From Marinilabiliaceae bacterium JC017 (GTDB taxonomy: Bacteria; Bacteroidota; Bacteroidia; Bacteroidales; Marinilabiliaceae), in the NCBI GenBank assembly GCA_004296775.1, contig RHGE01000056.1, positions 1-38,200 of the forward strand: a DNA stretch of 38,200 bases, in the 5' to 3' direction. Positions 1-8,502 of the stretch are shown piece after piece. The notes under the pieces are model-generated. The model made no database searches and was not told the DNA's origin. It saw only the letters and a program-made list of their open reading frames with translations. Every line of letters begins with the position of its first letter. The first letter of the stretch is position 1. A program made the translations under genes and the position numbers.

Positions 1-109
1 AACGTATGGGATAACTTATTAAATCGACTCATAGACTTTCTTTTTAGTTGTGGGGACAACTCTTAAAAGATAGTCTTGATTCGATTTATGGCAAAGCCTT
101 TTGTCTCTG

Positions 110-134
110 ACCACGCCCAGAGGACGTGGTTTTT
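110..134 (+). terminator. Putative terminator of an upstream plus-strand gene
   Basis: A 6-bp stem (ACCACG at 110-115, CGTGGT at 125-130) with a 9-base loop is followed directly by TTTT. The gene it would serve lies outside the window, so the assignment is by shape only. Confidence 0.45.
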
Positions 135-248
135 CACTTTAAAATAAAAATCACGTAGCATGAACTATATATAATTTTCCTTCATCATGTAAATCTTGTT
201 AATCCTGTCAAAACCAACCCCGGAATCATCCTATCATAAACAAAAGAA

Positions 249-280
249 GCTCTTAATCATCCCCCATGATGATTAAGAGC
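249..280 (-). terminator. Terminator of the kdu/DUF4861 operon
   Basis: A perfect 12-bp stem (GCTCTTAATCAT at 249-260, ATGATTAAGAGC at 269-280) with an 8-base loop lies about 60 bases past the DUF4861 stop codon. Read on the minus strand it is followed by a T-rich stretch (TTCTTTTG), as expected for an intrinsic terminator of the leftward operon. Confidence 0.75.
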
Positions 281-340
281 CCCTGTCAAAAGAAATTATA
301 GATTGGTATTTAAACTATCCGAACAGGCACCGTTCGGTAA

Positions 341-1540
341 TCACAACTTATTCACGCATTTTTTGCACACATCCATAAAAAAGTCCTTATCGCTAAATTT
401 CTTATTCCGGTACTCCCAGCCAACAACAAACGCAAACTCAGTAGGCTGTTGCGGCTTAAGTTTTAACAAATGCGTCTCTAAAATTCCTTCACCTTCCTTG
501 GGCGCAGCCTTATAAGCAACAAAGTCCGCTTTCTTTACCAGCAACGCCAATCCTAAACATTCATGTGTATAAGCCTGATGACCATGCGTCGCATAAACCA
601 GGTAGTCACCACTCTCATCCACTAAATAGGATAAGTCATGTTTGTCTACAATCCCGGTCACCAGTTGCTCGTCGCCTTGCAACCCTTCGATCCACACCTG
701 GCTGCGGTAAAACTGATCACCAGCATAGATACTAAGCCGATGCGTAATATTATAGGAACGATCCTGCACCTTAAAACCCTTAAAAGTCAGCTCAAGCATG
801 GCTCGAACAGGTCCCTCACAAATAAAACGGTACCTGCCAACCTCACAAGGTCCTATCCGGTAAATTGAATCACCTACCTGTAGCGCCAAACCACCGGCAC
901 CAAGCGAATTACCAACTTTCAGCACATCCATGCCCCACTCATCCATCTGATGATAGTTCTGTCCGCGAATCCCGGCCGAATCCAGGGCCATAGCCGTGGT
1001 TTTCTTACCGAAAATATCTATCCCGTTACGGGCATCGTAGTAGTTACGGAATCCCACCACATCATTCTCCCAGGTAGGTCCTTCCATCTGATAATACCCA
1101 AAAATAGAAGGACTATCATTGGTCTTGAAGCGTGGATCATCAACTACTTCCTCACAAGGTTCATTTTTATATCCAAACCGGATGTTGGTCCGCTTCGGAA
1201 AATGATCCAACTCTCCTGCTTCTGCCAAACGGAACGAAACCTCCTGACGGGCATTGGCATCAATATTTGTCAGAAAAACCAGTTCATCCCACTTACCATC
1301 GCCATCCACATCGTCATTCTGAGTTGGTAACGCCTCTCCTTTGGCATCAAGTGCAATCACTAACTGATCCTTCAACGGCTCAGCCAGGTAGGTCGCCACC
1401 TCCTGACGAGTAAGCACCACCGCCTTATCCTTAATTGCCTCGGCCAAAGGATTACTTACCTCAAATTTCTTTTGTTGAGGGCTGCAGGCCATGATCGTTA
1501 TCATGGCCATGCATCCCAATATGGTTTGTTGAATTTTCAT
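341..1540 (-). CDS. DUF4861 family lipoprotein, last gene of kdu operon
   Basis: This is a 399-residue exported protein of the DUF4861 family. I chose the ATG at 1540 over one 27 bases upstream because it gives a clean lipoprotein signal: MKIQQ, a hydrophobic stretch, then the lipobox-like MACS with Cys near residue 19. The body has the DUF4861 pattern: an early VDGDGKWDELVF segment, a central WGMDVLKVGNSLGAGG segment and a C-terminal VGWEYRNKKFSDKDFF segment. The family is seen with pectin and uronate degradation genes in Bacteroidota; its reaction is not known to me. It lies 37 bases after kduD on the same strand, which supports a role on unsaturated oligouronides in the periplasm or on the outer membrane. 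The function is an inference from context only. Confidence 0.85.
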   Translation of the reverse strand: MKIQQTILGCMAMITIMACSPQQKKFEVSNPLAEAIKDKAVVLTRQEVATYLAEPLKDQLVIALDAKGEALPTQNDDVDGDGKWDELVFLTNIDANARQEVSFRLAEAGELDHFPKRTNIRFGYKNEPCEEVVDDPRFKTNDSPSIFGYYQMEGPTWENDVVGFRNYYDARNGIDIFGKKTTAMALDSAGIRGQNYHQMDEWGMDVLKVGNSLGAGGLALQVGDSIYRIGPCEVGRYRFICEGPVRAMLELTFKGFKVQDRSYNITHRLSIYAGDQFYRSQVWIEGLQGDEQLVTGIVDKHDLSYLVDESGDYLVYATHGHQAYTHECLGLALLVKKADFVAYKAAPKEGEGILETHLLKLKPQQPTEFAFVVGWEYRNKKFSDKDFFMDVCKKCVNKL

Positions 1541-1577
1541 AAGGTCAAATTCATTTTTAATATTCAAGTAAACCTTG

Positions 1578-2381
1578 TTATTGAGGCAAATCGTTTTCTC
1601 CCTTCACGTAACCGAAGTTGGCCAAAATTCCTCCATCCACGTATAACACGTGACCATTCACAAAATCACTTGCCTTAGAAGCCAAAAACAAGGCAGCATT
1701 ACCTACATCTTCGGGCTCCCCCCAGCGGGCTGCCGGCGTACGCATCATCACCAGGTCATTGAATGGATGTCCGTTTTCACGAATCGGTGCTGTTTGGGAC
1801 GTAGCAATGTAACCCGGACCAATACCATTAATCTGTACACCATGCTTCGCCCATTCGCAACACATGTTGGCCGTCAACAGTTTCAAGCCCCCTTTGGCAG
1901 CCGCATAGGCCGACACCGAGTTACGTCCATACACACTCATCATCGAGCACATATTAATGATCTTACCTGCTCCTTTTTCAATCATCTTCGGTGCCACCCG
2001 CTTACCAACAATAAGAGGTGCCACCAAATCCACATCAATCACCTGCTTGAAGTCTGCAACAGGCATGTCCAAAATAGGTACACGCTTAATGATTCCGGCG
2101 TTGTTAACAAGGATATCTACTGATCCCAAATCCTTTTCAATTTGAGAGATTCCTTTGTCCACCTCTGCTTCATCCGTCACATTGAATACCAATGTATACA
2201 CATCAACACCTTCCTTGGCATACTCCTCTTTGCAGACATCCAGCTTCTCCTGCGGCAAATCGTTAACACATATTTTAGCTCCGGCTTTCCCTAAAACTTT
2301 ACCGATAGCCATTCCAATTCCATGGGTGCCGCCCGTAATAAGAGCTACTTTCCCTGATAAGTCAAACAATTCTTTAATCAT
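1578..2381 (-). CDS. kduD: 2-dehydro-3-deoxy-D-gluconate 5-dehydrogenase (KduD-like SDR)
   Basis: This is a 267-residue classical short-chain dehydrogenase. It should reduce 2,5-diketo-3-deoxygluconate (DKII) to 2-keto-3-deoxygluconate (KDG) in the cytoplasm. Visible motifs are the TGGTHGIG nucleotide-binding loop near residue 17, NNAG near 92, a catalytic Ser in the SMMSV segment, and YAAAK. The C-terminal YVDGG is typical of SDRs. The assignment to KduD rather than another gluconate 5-dehydrogenase rests on overall resemblance and on kduI lying 11 bases upstream. The KDG produced is the substrate of the kinase KdgK encoded at 6104-7141. Confidence 0.9.
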   Translation of the reverse strand: MIKELFDLSGKVALITGGTHGIGMAIGKVLGKAGAKICVNDLPQEKLDVCKEEYAKEGVDVYTLVFNVTDEAEVDKGISQIEKDLGSVDILVNNAGIIKRVPILDMPVADFKQVIDVDLVAPLIVGKRVAPKMIEKGAGKIINMCSMMSVYGRNSVSAYAAAKGGLKLLTANMCCEWAKHGVQINGIGPGYIATSQTAPIRENGHPFNDLVMMRTPAARWGEPEDVGNAALFLASKASDFVNGHVLYVDGGILANFGYVKGENDLPQ

Positions 2382-2392
2382 AGTGGTGATAA

Positions 2393-3229
2393 TTATTTAA
2401 GTTCATTAGGTTGTCTAACATCCATGTCGCCATAATCCAGGTTCTCTCCGGCCATACCCCAGATAAAGGTATAATTGGAGGTACCAGCGGCACTGTGAAT
2501 ACTCCATGATGGAGAAAGTACGGCCTGTTCGTTTTGCATCCAGATATGACGCGTCTCATCAGGCTCGCCCATAAAATGACAGATGGCCTGTCCTTGTGGC
2601 ACCTCAAAATAGAAATAAGCTTCCATCCTACGGTTGTGCGTATGTGCCGGCATGGTATTCCATACGCTTCCAGGTTTTAAAGCAGTCATTCCCATCTGCA
2701 ACTGACAGGTCTCTACCACCTCTTTCACTAACAATTGATTAATCTGACGCTCGTTGGATGTCTCCAGCGAACCCAATTGCAATACATTAGCATCTTTCAT
2801 TTTAACATGACGAGAAGGCAACTCTTTGTGAGCCGGAGCCGAATTCACATACAAACGGGCAGGATTAGCAGCATCCACTGATTCAAATACCACATCCTTA
2901 TTACCACGGCCAAGATAAAGTGCTTCCTTAAAACCAAGTTCATAAACGGTTCCGTCCGCAGTCACTTTTGCTTCTCCCCCTACATTAATAATTCCCATCT
3001 CTCTGCGTTGCAAAAAGTACTCTGCTTTCAACTCGTCAAATGTATCCAGCTTAACCGGTGCTTCCACTGGCATGATACCTCCCACAATGTAGCGATCGTA
3101 AAAAGAGTAAATCAAACTCACTTTACCCGGCACCATCACATTCTCCATTAAAAACTCCTTTCGGATACGCGCCGTATCATAGCTTTTCATATCCTCAGGA
3201 TGCACTGCATAACGTACTTCTAAACTCAT
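2393..3229 (-). CDS. kduI: 5-dehydro-4-deoxy-D-glucuronate isomerase
   Basis: This is a 278-residue cupin enzyme, the same length as Escherichia coli KduI. It converts 5-keto-4-deoxyuronate, the open form of the unsaturated uronate left by pectin or glycosaminoglycan lyases, to DKII. The metal site is visible: HTHNRRMEAY carries the two His and the Glu ligands, and the late SIHSA segment carries the last His. The N-terminal MSLEVRYAVHPEDMK and the SLIYSFYDRYIVGGIMP segments are typical of the family. It is separated from the upstream LacI gene by 170 pyrimidine-rich bases and precedes kduD by 11 bases, so the two form an operon. Confidence 0.96.
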   Translation of the reverse strand: MSLEVRYAVHPEDMKSYDTARIRKEFLMENVMVPGKVSLIYSFYDRYIVGGIMPVEAPVKLDTFDELKAEYFLQRREMGIINVGGEAKVTADGTVYELGFKEALYLGRGNKDVVFESVDAANPARLYVNSAPAHKELPSRHVKMKDANVLQLGSLETSNERQINQLLVKEVVETCQLQMGMTALKPGSVWNTMPAHTHNRRMEAYFYFEVPQGQAICHFMGEPDETRHIWMQNEQAVLSPSWSIHSAAGTSNYTFIWGMAGENLDYGDMDVRQPNELK

Positions 3230-3399
3230 ATCAATAGATTTTAATGTTATATCTCTTAATATTTTTATTTTCTCTAAAACAGCAGAAGAAAAAACTCCCT
3301 CAACATCAGCTAAACCAGCTAATCCTCTAACACTCTAAACCCCTTTTCCCTCAAACCGTATACCTTTCACCCTACAACCCAACCTTTTCCCTTCTCCTA

Positions 3400-4407
3400 T
3401 TACCTTCTCTTCCCTGATGACTCCCGCTTAATCAAACTCACCGGCACCACCTCTTCCATATTAAAAGCTTTCCCTTCCAGGCAGCGAATCATGGCTGAAG
3501 CTGCTTTGTTACCCATCACAAACGCATTTTGCTCCACAGTGGTCAACGAAGGGTACATCAGTTCAGCAAAAGGTTCATTGGCATAACCAACCACGCCAAA
3601 ATCACCGGGAATTTTCACTCCCTTTGCTTTCAAACACTCAATTGCCCCCAATGCAGAATAGTCACCGGCACAAAAAACGGCATCGGCTTTTTGGTCAGCC
3701 AACAATTTCCCCATCGCCTCATAGCCGGCATCCCTGGTAATGGTATTTTCAAAAACCATAGATGGCAACACTTCCAATCCTGCTTCCTCCATCGCCTTTT
3801 TATAACCATCAAACCGTTCGGCATAAGCTCTTAATCCCAAATCACCGGCAAAATGAACAATGTGCCGGTAACCCTCCTCCAAAAGATGCCTTACCGCCAT
3901 ATAGGCGCCTGAAAAATTATCATTGACTATTTTATCCCCTTCAACATCCGGGTTAATACGATCGAACTGTACCAACGGCACCTTACGACTCACCACCTCA
4001 TCCAGGTGATCAAACAATCCAGTTTGCACCGATAAGGATAGTATAATCCCGCCAACTCGATTACGCAACAACGTAGCCACGGCTTTGCGTTCCTTTTCTG
4101 CATCCTCCCCCGTTTGACAAATCACCAGGTTATACCCGGCGGGATTCAAAACCTCCTCTACCCCACTAATAACATTACTAAAGAAATGACGGTTAATGCG
4201 CGGCACCACCAAACCAATGGTATCACTTTTCCCTTTCCGCAAAGAAGCCGCCATCACATTTGGTTCATACCCCATCTCCTGTGCTTTGTCAGCTACCAGC
4301 TTTCTTGTCTTTTCGCTCACCCGGGTATTGCCTGCCAACGCCCTTGAGACCGTTGAAGGAGTCACGCCAAGTTCTTTTGCTATATCATTAATGGTAATTT
4401 TTTTCAT
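3400..4407 (-). CDS. LacI family regulator of uronate genes
   Basis: This is a 335-residue LacI/GalR-type repressor. The N-terminal helix-turn-helix ITINDIAKELGVTPSTVSRAL and the hinge region with SLRKGKSDTIGLVVP are clear, followed by a periplasmic-binding-protein-like effector domain to the C-terminus. It heads the leftward kduI-kduD-DUF4861 run and is transcribed divergently from uxaC, with 289 bases between them, so it is well placed to control both directions. A palindrome of LacI type overlaps its own promoter (4433-4446), which suggests autoregulation. The effector is probably KDG or a related uronate intermediate, by analogy with uronate regulators; this is not shown by the sequence. 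Confidence 0.92.
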   Translation of the reverse strand: MKKITINDIAKELGVTPSTVSRALAGNTRVSEKTRKLVADKAQEMGYEPNVMAASLRKGKSDTIGLVVPRINRHFFSNVISGVEEVLNPAGYNLVICQTGEDAEKERKAVATLLRNRVGGIILSLSVQTGLFDHLDEVVSRKVPLVQFDRINPDVEGDKIVNDNFSGAYMAVRHLLEEGYRHIVHFAGDLGLRAYAERFDGYKKAMEEAGLEVLPSMVFENTITRDAGYEAMGKLLADQKADAVFCAGDYSALGAIECLKAKGVKIPGDFGVVGYANEPFAELMYPSLTTVEQNAFVMGNKAASAMIRCLEGKAFNMEEVVPVSLIKRESSGKRR

Positions 4408-4426
4408 CGGGAAGTATTTTCAGATG

Positions 4427-4446
4427 CAAAAATACAATCGTTTGCA
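4427..4446 (-). promoter_or_regulatory. LacI-gene promoter -7 box with overlapping operator
   Basis: On the minus strand a Bacteroidota -7 box TATTTTTG (4427-4434) lies 19 bases before the LacI ATG. It overlaps the near-palindrome TGCAAACGATTGTA (4433-4446, minus-strand reading), which has the TGCAA...TTGCA shape with a central CG common for LacI-family operators. No clear -33 TTTG is seen. A repressor bound here would block its own promoter. Confidence 0.55.
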
Positions 4447-4645
4447 CACTTCGCAACATTTTTTCCGTTTTTTTTTCGAACCCCTCCGTCATTTCACTCC
4501 ACATCCCGCTATTTACACGGGAAGCAAAAGCTTTTTACAAACAGCCTACCTGTTATTTTATCCTTATTTTACTGTACTTTAAGCCTAGTTCTCCAGAAAA
4601 ATTCACCAGTGAAAATTTGCATTTATAATTTTCAGTTGTATTTTC

Positions 4646-4664
4646 GTGTTCGTTAACGTTTGAG
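4646..4664 (+). promoter_or_regulatory. Candidate operator upstream of uxaC
   Basis: The core palindrome CGTTAACG (4651-4658) lies in GTGTTCGTTAACGTTTGAG about 40 bases before the uxaC start. It overlaps a weak -7-like AACGTTTG. Only 8 bp are symmetric, so this is a modest candidate for the site from which the divergent LacI regulator or the second one at 17303 would control the uxaC operon. Confidence 0.3.
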
Positions 4665-4696
4665 TAATACAGAATATATCAAGAACCCTTTTATTA

Positions 4697-6097
4697 ATGA
4701 AAACATTCATAAACAATGATTTTGTCCTGGAATCAGATACTGCAAAACGGCTGTATCATGATTATGCGGCAAAACTGCCCATAATAGATTTCCATTGCCA
4801 TCTCAGTCCACAGGCCATTGCGGAGAACCGTCAATTCGACAACCTGGGACAGGTTTGGCTCGAAGGCGATCACTATAAATGGCGGGCCATGCGCATTAAT
4901 GGCGTAGACGAACGCTTTTGCACAGGTGATGCTTCTGACAAAGAAAAATTCCTGAAGTGGGCAGAAACAGTTCCCTATACAGCAGGTAATCCTCTCTATC
5001 ACTGGACCCACCTTGAGTTATCCAGGTATTTCGGCATCACCGACCTGTTATCACCTGCAACAGCAGAAAAAATATATGATACCACCAGGGAAATGCTACA
5101 ATCACCTGAATTCAGCACTCGAAACCTGATGCAACGCATGAAGGTAGAGATGGCAGGAACCACGGATGATCCGGCTGACACCCTGGCCTATCACCAACAG
5201 TTAAAACAGGAAGGATTTGAAATTGAAACGCTGCCAACCTTCAGAGCGGATAATGTATTGAAGACGGAATCACCGGAGGCCTTCATTACCTATATTGAAA
5301 AGCTTGGCGCAACAGCCAATATAAGTATTCAATCCTACCATGACCTGGTAAACGCATTAGACAACCGGCATGCTTTCTTTCATGAGTTAGGTTGCAGGCT
5401 GTCCGACAGCGGGCCTGACCGCTTTTATTTCGCCACCTATACCGATGCAGAGATCTCCTCCATCTTCAACAAATTAATGGAAGGCAAAAATATCTCTGCA
5501 ACTGAAACAGAACAATACCGCACAGCCATCATGGCGGACCTCAGCCGACTAAATCACCAACGCGACTGGGTACAACAGTTTCACGTAGGCGCTCTGCGTA
5601 ACAACAACACACGGATGTTTAACCAACTGGGCCCGGATACCGGTTTTGATTCCATTGGTAATCCCCAGGACAGTTTCAAAATGTCGCGCTTCCTGGATAT
5701 GCTTGACAGCACCAACCAATTGGCTAAAACCATTCTCTACAACCTGAATCCGGCAGATAACGAAATGATGCTGACCATGTGCGGTAATTTCAGCGACGGA
5801 TCAGTAGCCGGCAAGGTACAATACGGAGCTGCCTGGTGGTTCCTCGATCAAAAAACAGGCATGGAGAAACACCTGCGCGACTTTTCAGCACTTGGGCTCC
5901 TGAGTCGCTTTGTCGGGATGGTCACCGACTCACGCAGCTTCCTTTCCTATCCGCGTCATGAGTATTTCCGACGCATTGTATGTAATCACATCGGCCAGGA
6001 GGTTGATAAAGGATTAATTCCCAATGACGAAAGTATACTCAAGACAATGGTAGAAGAAATAGCCTATTATAATGCTAAATCATATTTTAAAAAATAA
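4697..6097 (+). CDS. uxaC: Glucuronate/galacturonate isomerase
   Basis: This 466-residue enzyme is the uronate isomerase of the amidohydrolase superfamily. It converts D-glucuronate to D-fructuronate and D-galacturonate to D-tagaturonate in the cytoplasm. The metal-binding IIDFHCHLSP motif is near residue 30, and the NPLYHWTHLEL, QRMKVEMAGTTDDP and PDTGFDSIGNPQD segments are hallmarks of UxaC. Full length matches the family. It is the first gene of the rightward operon and ends 6 bases before kdgK. It feeds both branches downstream: UxaB/UxaA for galacturonate and the SDR/UxuA for glucuronate. Confidence 0.97.
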   Translation: MKTFINNDFVLESDTAKRLYHDYAAKLPIIDFHCHLSPQAIAENRQFDNLGQVWLEGDHYKWRAMRINGVDERFCTGDASDKEKFLKWAETVPYTAGNPLYHWTHLELSRYFGITDLLSPATAEKIYDTTREMLQSPEFSTRNLMQRMKVEMAGTTDDPADTLAYHQQLKQEGFEIETLPTFRADNVLKTESPEAFITYIEKLGATANISIQSYHDLVNALDNRHAFFHELGCRLSDSGPDRFYFATYTDAEISSIFNKLMEGKNISATETEQYRTAIMADLSRLNHQRDWVQQFHVGALRNNNTRMFNQLGPDTGFDSIGNPQDSFKMSRFLDMLDSTNQLAKTILYNLNPADNEMMLTMCGNFSDGSVAGKVQYGAAWWFLDQKTGMEKHLRDFSALGLLSRFVGMVTDSRSFLSYPRHEYFRRIVCNHIGQEVDKGLIPNDESILKTMVEEIAYYNAKSYFKK

Positions 6098-6103
6098 TAC
6101 ACT

Positions 6104-7141
6104 ATGGCTAAAAAAGTTGTCACCTTTGGCGAGATCATGTTGCGCTTGGCAACACCCGGATATCAACGCTTTTCACAAGCTACAGAGTTTAAAGCAACCT
6201 ACGGCGGCGGAGAAGCAAACGTGGCTGTGTCATTGGCCAACTATGGCATCGACGCATCGTTTATAACCCGTTTACCCCAAAACGATATGGGAAACGCCTG
6301 CCGCATGGACCTGCAAAAGTATGGCGTCAACACTAACAATATCCAAACTGGCGGCGAACGGCTGGGTATCTATTTTCTGGAAACAGGTGCTGTAGCACGT
6401 GCCAGCAAAGTGGTATACGACCGGGCCTATTCTGCATTTTCTCAGGTAGAAAAAGGCATGTTCAACTGGGACGAGATCCTGGAGGGGGCCGACTGCTTTC
6501 ACTGGACCGGTATCACCCCTGCTGTATCGCAAGGGGCTGCTGACGTGTGCCTGGAAGCCATCCAGGCAGCTAACCGAAAAGGTATCACCGTAACCTGCGA
6601 TTTGAATTACCGCAAAAACCTGTGGAAGTATGGCAAGACAGCTGCAGAGGTAATGCCCGAATTGGTAGCAGGTTGTGACATTGTGTTGGGTAACGAAGAA
6701 GACGCTGAAATGGTGTTAGGCATCAAGCCGGAAGGTGTAAATATCACCGGCGGACATGTAGAAGCCGAAGCGTATCGCAGCGTTTCTCAACAGATTATGG
6801 CAAAATACCCACGTGTTAAAAAAGTAATCACTACCCTCAGGGGATCCGTAAGTGCGAACCACAACAGCTGGTCCGGCGTGCTTTACGACGGTAAAACATT
6901 GTACGAAGCTCCAACTTACCAAATCACACACATCGTGGACCGTGTGGGTGGAGGTGACTCGTTCATGGGTGGCTTAATCTATGGCTTACTGACCTATGAA
7001 GGTGATGACCAGAAAGCCCTGAATTTCGCTACAGCAGCTTCCTGCCTGAAACATACCATTCATGGCGACTTTAACCTGGTAACAGTTGACGAGGTGGAGA
7101 AACTGATGGGTGGAGATGCCTCCGGAAGGGTGTCGAGGTAA
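6104..7141 (+). CDS. kdgK: 2-dehydro-3-deoxygluconokinase (PfkB family)
   Basis: This 345-residue sugar kinase phosphorylates KDG to KDPG with ATP. The N-terminal VTFGEIMLRLATPGYQRF and the GGGEANVAVSLANYG segments bind the sugar, and the C-terminal DRVGGGDSFMGGL is the PfkB signature carrying the catalytic Asp (the usual GAGD reads GGGD here). KDG reaches it from both uronate branches and from KduD. It follows uxaC by 6 bases. Its stop codon is abutted by the purine-rich tract at 7142-7250 that begins the four-helix-bundle insertion, so eda, its natural partner, has been pushed about 680 bases downstream. Confidence 0.95.
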   Translation: MAKKVVTFGEIMLRLATPGYQRFSQATEFKATYGGGEANVAVSLANYGIDASFITRLPQNDMGNACRMDLQKYGVNTNNIQTGGERLGIYFLETGAVARASKVVYDRAYSAFSQVEKGMFNWDEILEGADCFHWTGITPAVSQGAADVCLEAIQAANRKGITVTCDLNYRKNLWKYGKTAAEVMPELVAGCDIVLGNEEDAEMVLGIKPEGVNITGGHVEAEAYRSVSQQIMAKYPRVKKVITTLRGSVSANHNSWSGVLYDGKTLYEAPTYQITHIVDRVGGGDSFMGGLIYGLLTYEGDDQKALNFATAASCLKHTIHGDFNLVTVDEVEKLMGGDASGRVSR

Positions 7142-7250
7142 AAGTTTTAAAGGAAAAAGGAGAAAGGAAGGTTAAAGAAGGAAAAAGGTTAAGGGTAAAA
7201 GGAGAAAGGAGAGGTTAAAAAAGGACAAAGTTTAAAGGTAAAGGGATAAA
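7142..7250 (+). repeat. Purine-rich flank of the four-helix-bundle insertion
   Basis: Nearly the whole stretch is A and G, with recurring words such as GGAAAAAGG, GGAGAAAGG and GGTAAAGGG. It is imperfectly complementary to the pyrimidine-rich tract at 7703-7790: for example 7193-7208 matches the reverse complement of 7756-7771 at 15 of 16 positions. The pair encloses the gene at 7343-7702. Confidence 0.7.
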
Positions 7251-7342
7251 GAATTCTGATTGAGGGAGACAGAGAAAATGCAGAAGGATAAGAGTAGAAG
7301 AGAAAGATCAATTTTAGTTATCTTTTAATAAAAAAGGAGATT

Positions 7343-7702
7343 ATGAAAAATGATCTATGTAAGCGACTGTTTGATTTTGCTGTTGATACCATCCAGGTCA
7401 TCAAAAAACTACCAATGAGTCCTGAAAACAAAATAATCAGGTATCAATTGGCTAAATCCTCAACCTCCTCAGGAGCAAATTATGAAGAAGCTCAGGCTGG
7501 TTCATCAAAAGCAGATTTTGCCAATAAGATTAAGATTGCTCTGAAAGAGATGAGAGAAAGTAATTACTGGTTAAGAATCATCATTGCTACAAATGAAATT
7601 AATGAACCATTGACCAGGGATATTAAACTTCTGATTGACGAATCAGAACAACTTAAAAAGATCCTTGCGAAAATCATAATTACAGCAAAAACAAATACAT
7701 AA
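7343..7702 (+). CDS. Four-helix-bundle protein (S23/intervening-sequence type)
   Basis: This 119-residue protein belongs to the four-helix-bundle family first known from open frames within 23S rRNA intervening sequences. Visible hallmarks are LCKRLFDFAVDTIQVIKKLP at the N-terminus, the RYQLAKSSTSSGANYEEAQ segment and KIALKEMRESNYWLRII. The biochemical role of free-standing members is not established; they may bind nucleic acid, like the related accessory proteins of diversity-generating retroelements. It has no link to uronate metabolism, yet sits between kdgK and eda, with a purine-rich tract before it and a complementary pyrimidine-rich tract after it. This suggests a small inserted element rather than a pathway gene. 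Confidence 0.88.
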   Translation: MKNDLCKRLFDFAVDTIQVIKKLPMSPENKIIRYQLAKSSTSSGANYEEAQAGSSKADFANKIKIALKEMRESNYWLRIIIATNEINEPLTRDIKLLIDESEQLKKILAKIIITAKTNT

Positions 7703-7790
7703 CCCACTTTTACCTTTTTCCTTTTCACTTTAAACTTTTAACATTCACCTTTTTACTTTATCCTTTTACCCTTTCACTTAACCAGATTAA
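7703..7790 (+). repeat. Pyrimidine-rich flank of the four-helix-bundle insertion
   Basis: The tract is mostly T and C with words such as CCTTTTTCC, CTTTATCCTTTTACCC and CACTTAACC. It is the inverted, imperfect counterpart of 7142-7250. In RNA the two tracts could pair and enclose the coding sequence between them. Confidence 0.68.
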
Positions 7791-7825
7791 CAGTTTAATT
7801 GAAATAAAACCAGAACAATCAAACA

Positions 7826-8500
7826 ATGGCAAAATATACAAGAATAGAAGTGTTTCAGGCCATGAAAGAGACGGGTGTTGTACCTGTTTTCTTCCATGCT
7901 GATGTGAATGTGTGCAAAGCAGTCGTAAAAGCCTGTTACGATGGCGGTATTCGTGTTTTTGAATTCGTGAATCGCGGCGACTTTGCCCACGAGATTTTTG
8001 CAGAAGTAAACAAATACGCCCTCAAAGAGTTGCCGGGCATGATCCTGGGCGCTGGCTCCGTTGTGGAAGAGGCCACTACCGCTCTTTACATTCAGTGTGG
8101 TGCCAACTTTGTTGTATCACCCCTTTTGAATGAAAACATGGCTCGCGTCTGCAACCGACGCAAAATCATGTGGGCACCAGGCTGTGGCAGCCTCTCGGAG
8201 ATAGGAAAAGCAGAAGAGCTGGGCGCTGAATTAGTCAAAGTATTCCCTGCTTCTGAAGTGGGTGGCCCTTCCTTCGTGAAAGGCGTAAAAGCACCGTGTC
8301 CATGGACCAACATCATGCCAACAGGCGGCGTAGACACCTCAAAAGAGAACCTGCAGAAGTGGTTTGATGCCGGCGTAACATGCGTGGGCATGGGATCAAA
8401 ACTGTTTCCCAAAGAGATTATCGAAACGGGCAACTACGAAGCATTAACCCAAAAAGTGAAGGAGTTAATGGCAACCATTCAATCGGTAAAAAACAAATAA
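7826..8500 (+). CDS. eda: KDPG/KHG aldolase
   Basis: This 224-residue class I aldolase cleaves KDPG to pyruvate and glyceraldehyde 3-phosphate. The Schiff-base lysine lies in AELVKVFPASEVGGPSFVKG, and the PTGGVDTSKENLQKWFDAG segment binds phosphate. The early FEFVNRGDF segment holds the place of the Glu-containing strand and is of the variant seen in Bacteroidota. It ends 2 bases before the SDR gene, so both are surely co-transcribed. It completes the route from KdgK's product to central metabolism. Confidence 0.94.
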   Translation: MAKYTRIEVFQAMKETGVVPVFFHADVNVCKAVVKACYDGGIRVFEFVNRGDFAHEIFAEVNKYALKELPGMILGAGSVVEEATTALYIQCGANFVVSPLLNENMARVCNRRKIMWAPGCGSLSEIGKAEELGAELVKVFPASEVGGPSFVKGVKAPCPWTNIMPTGGVDTSKENLQKWFDAGVTCVGMGSKLFPKEIIETGNYEALTQKVKELMATIQSVKNK

Positions 8501-8502
8501 TC

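Larger units (their letters stand above)
1..340. other. Gene-free left flank with hairpins
   Basis: No convincing coding region is visible here. The stretch holds three inverted repeats. One at about 46-61 has arms AGTTGT/ACAACT around GGGG. One at 110-130 has arms ACCACG/CGTGGT followed by a T run and would end transcription coming from the left. One at 249-280 is listed separately as the terminator of the minus-strand operon. A short open frame beginning near 303 is the antisense of the DUF4861 gene end and was not accepted. Confidence 0.6.

Noticed and set aside
7343-7702. 23S rRNA intervening sequence
   Set aside because: The family is named for such sites, but no rRNA sequence surrounds this copy; it lies in a metabolic operon.
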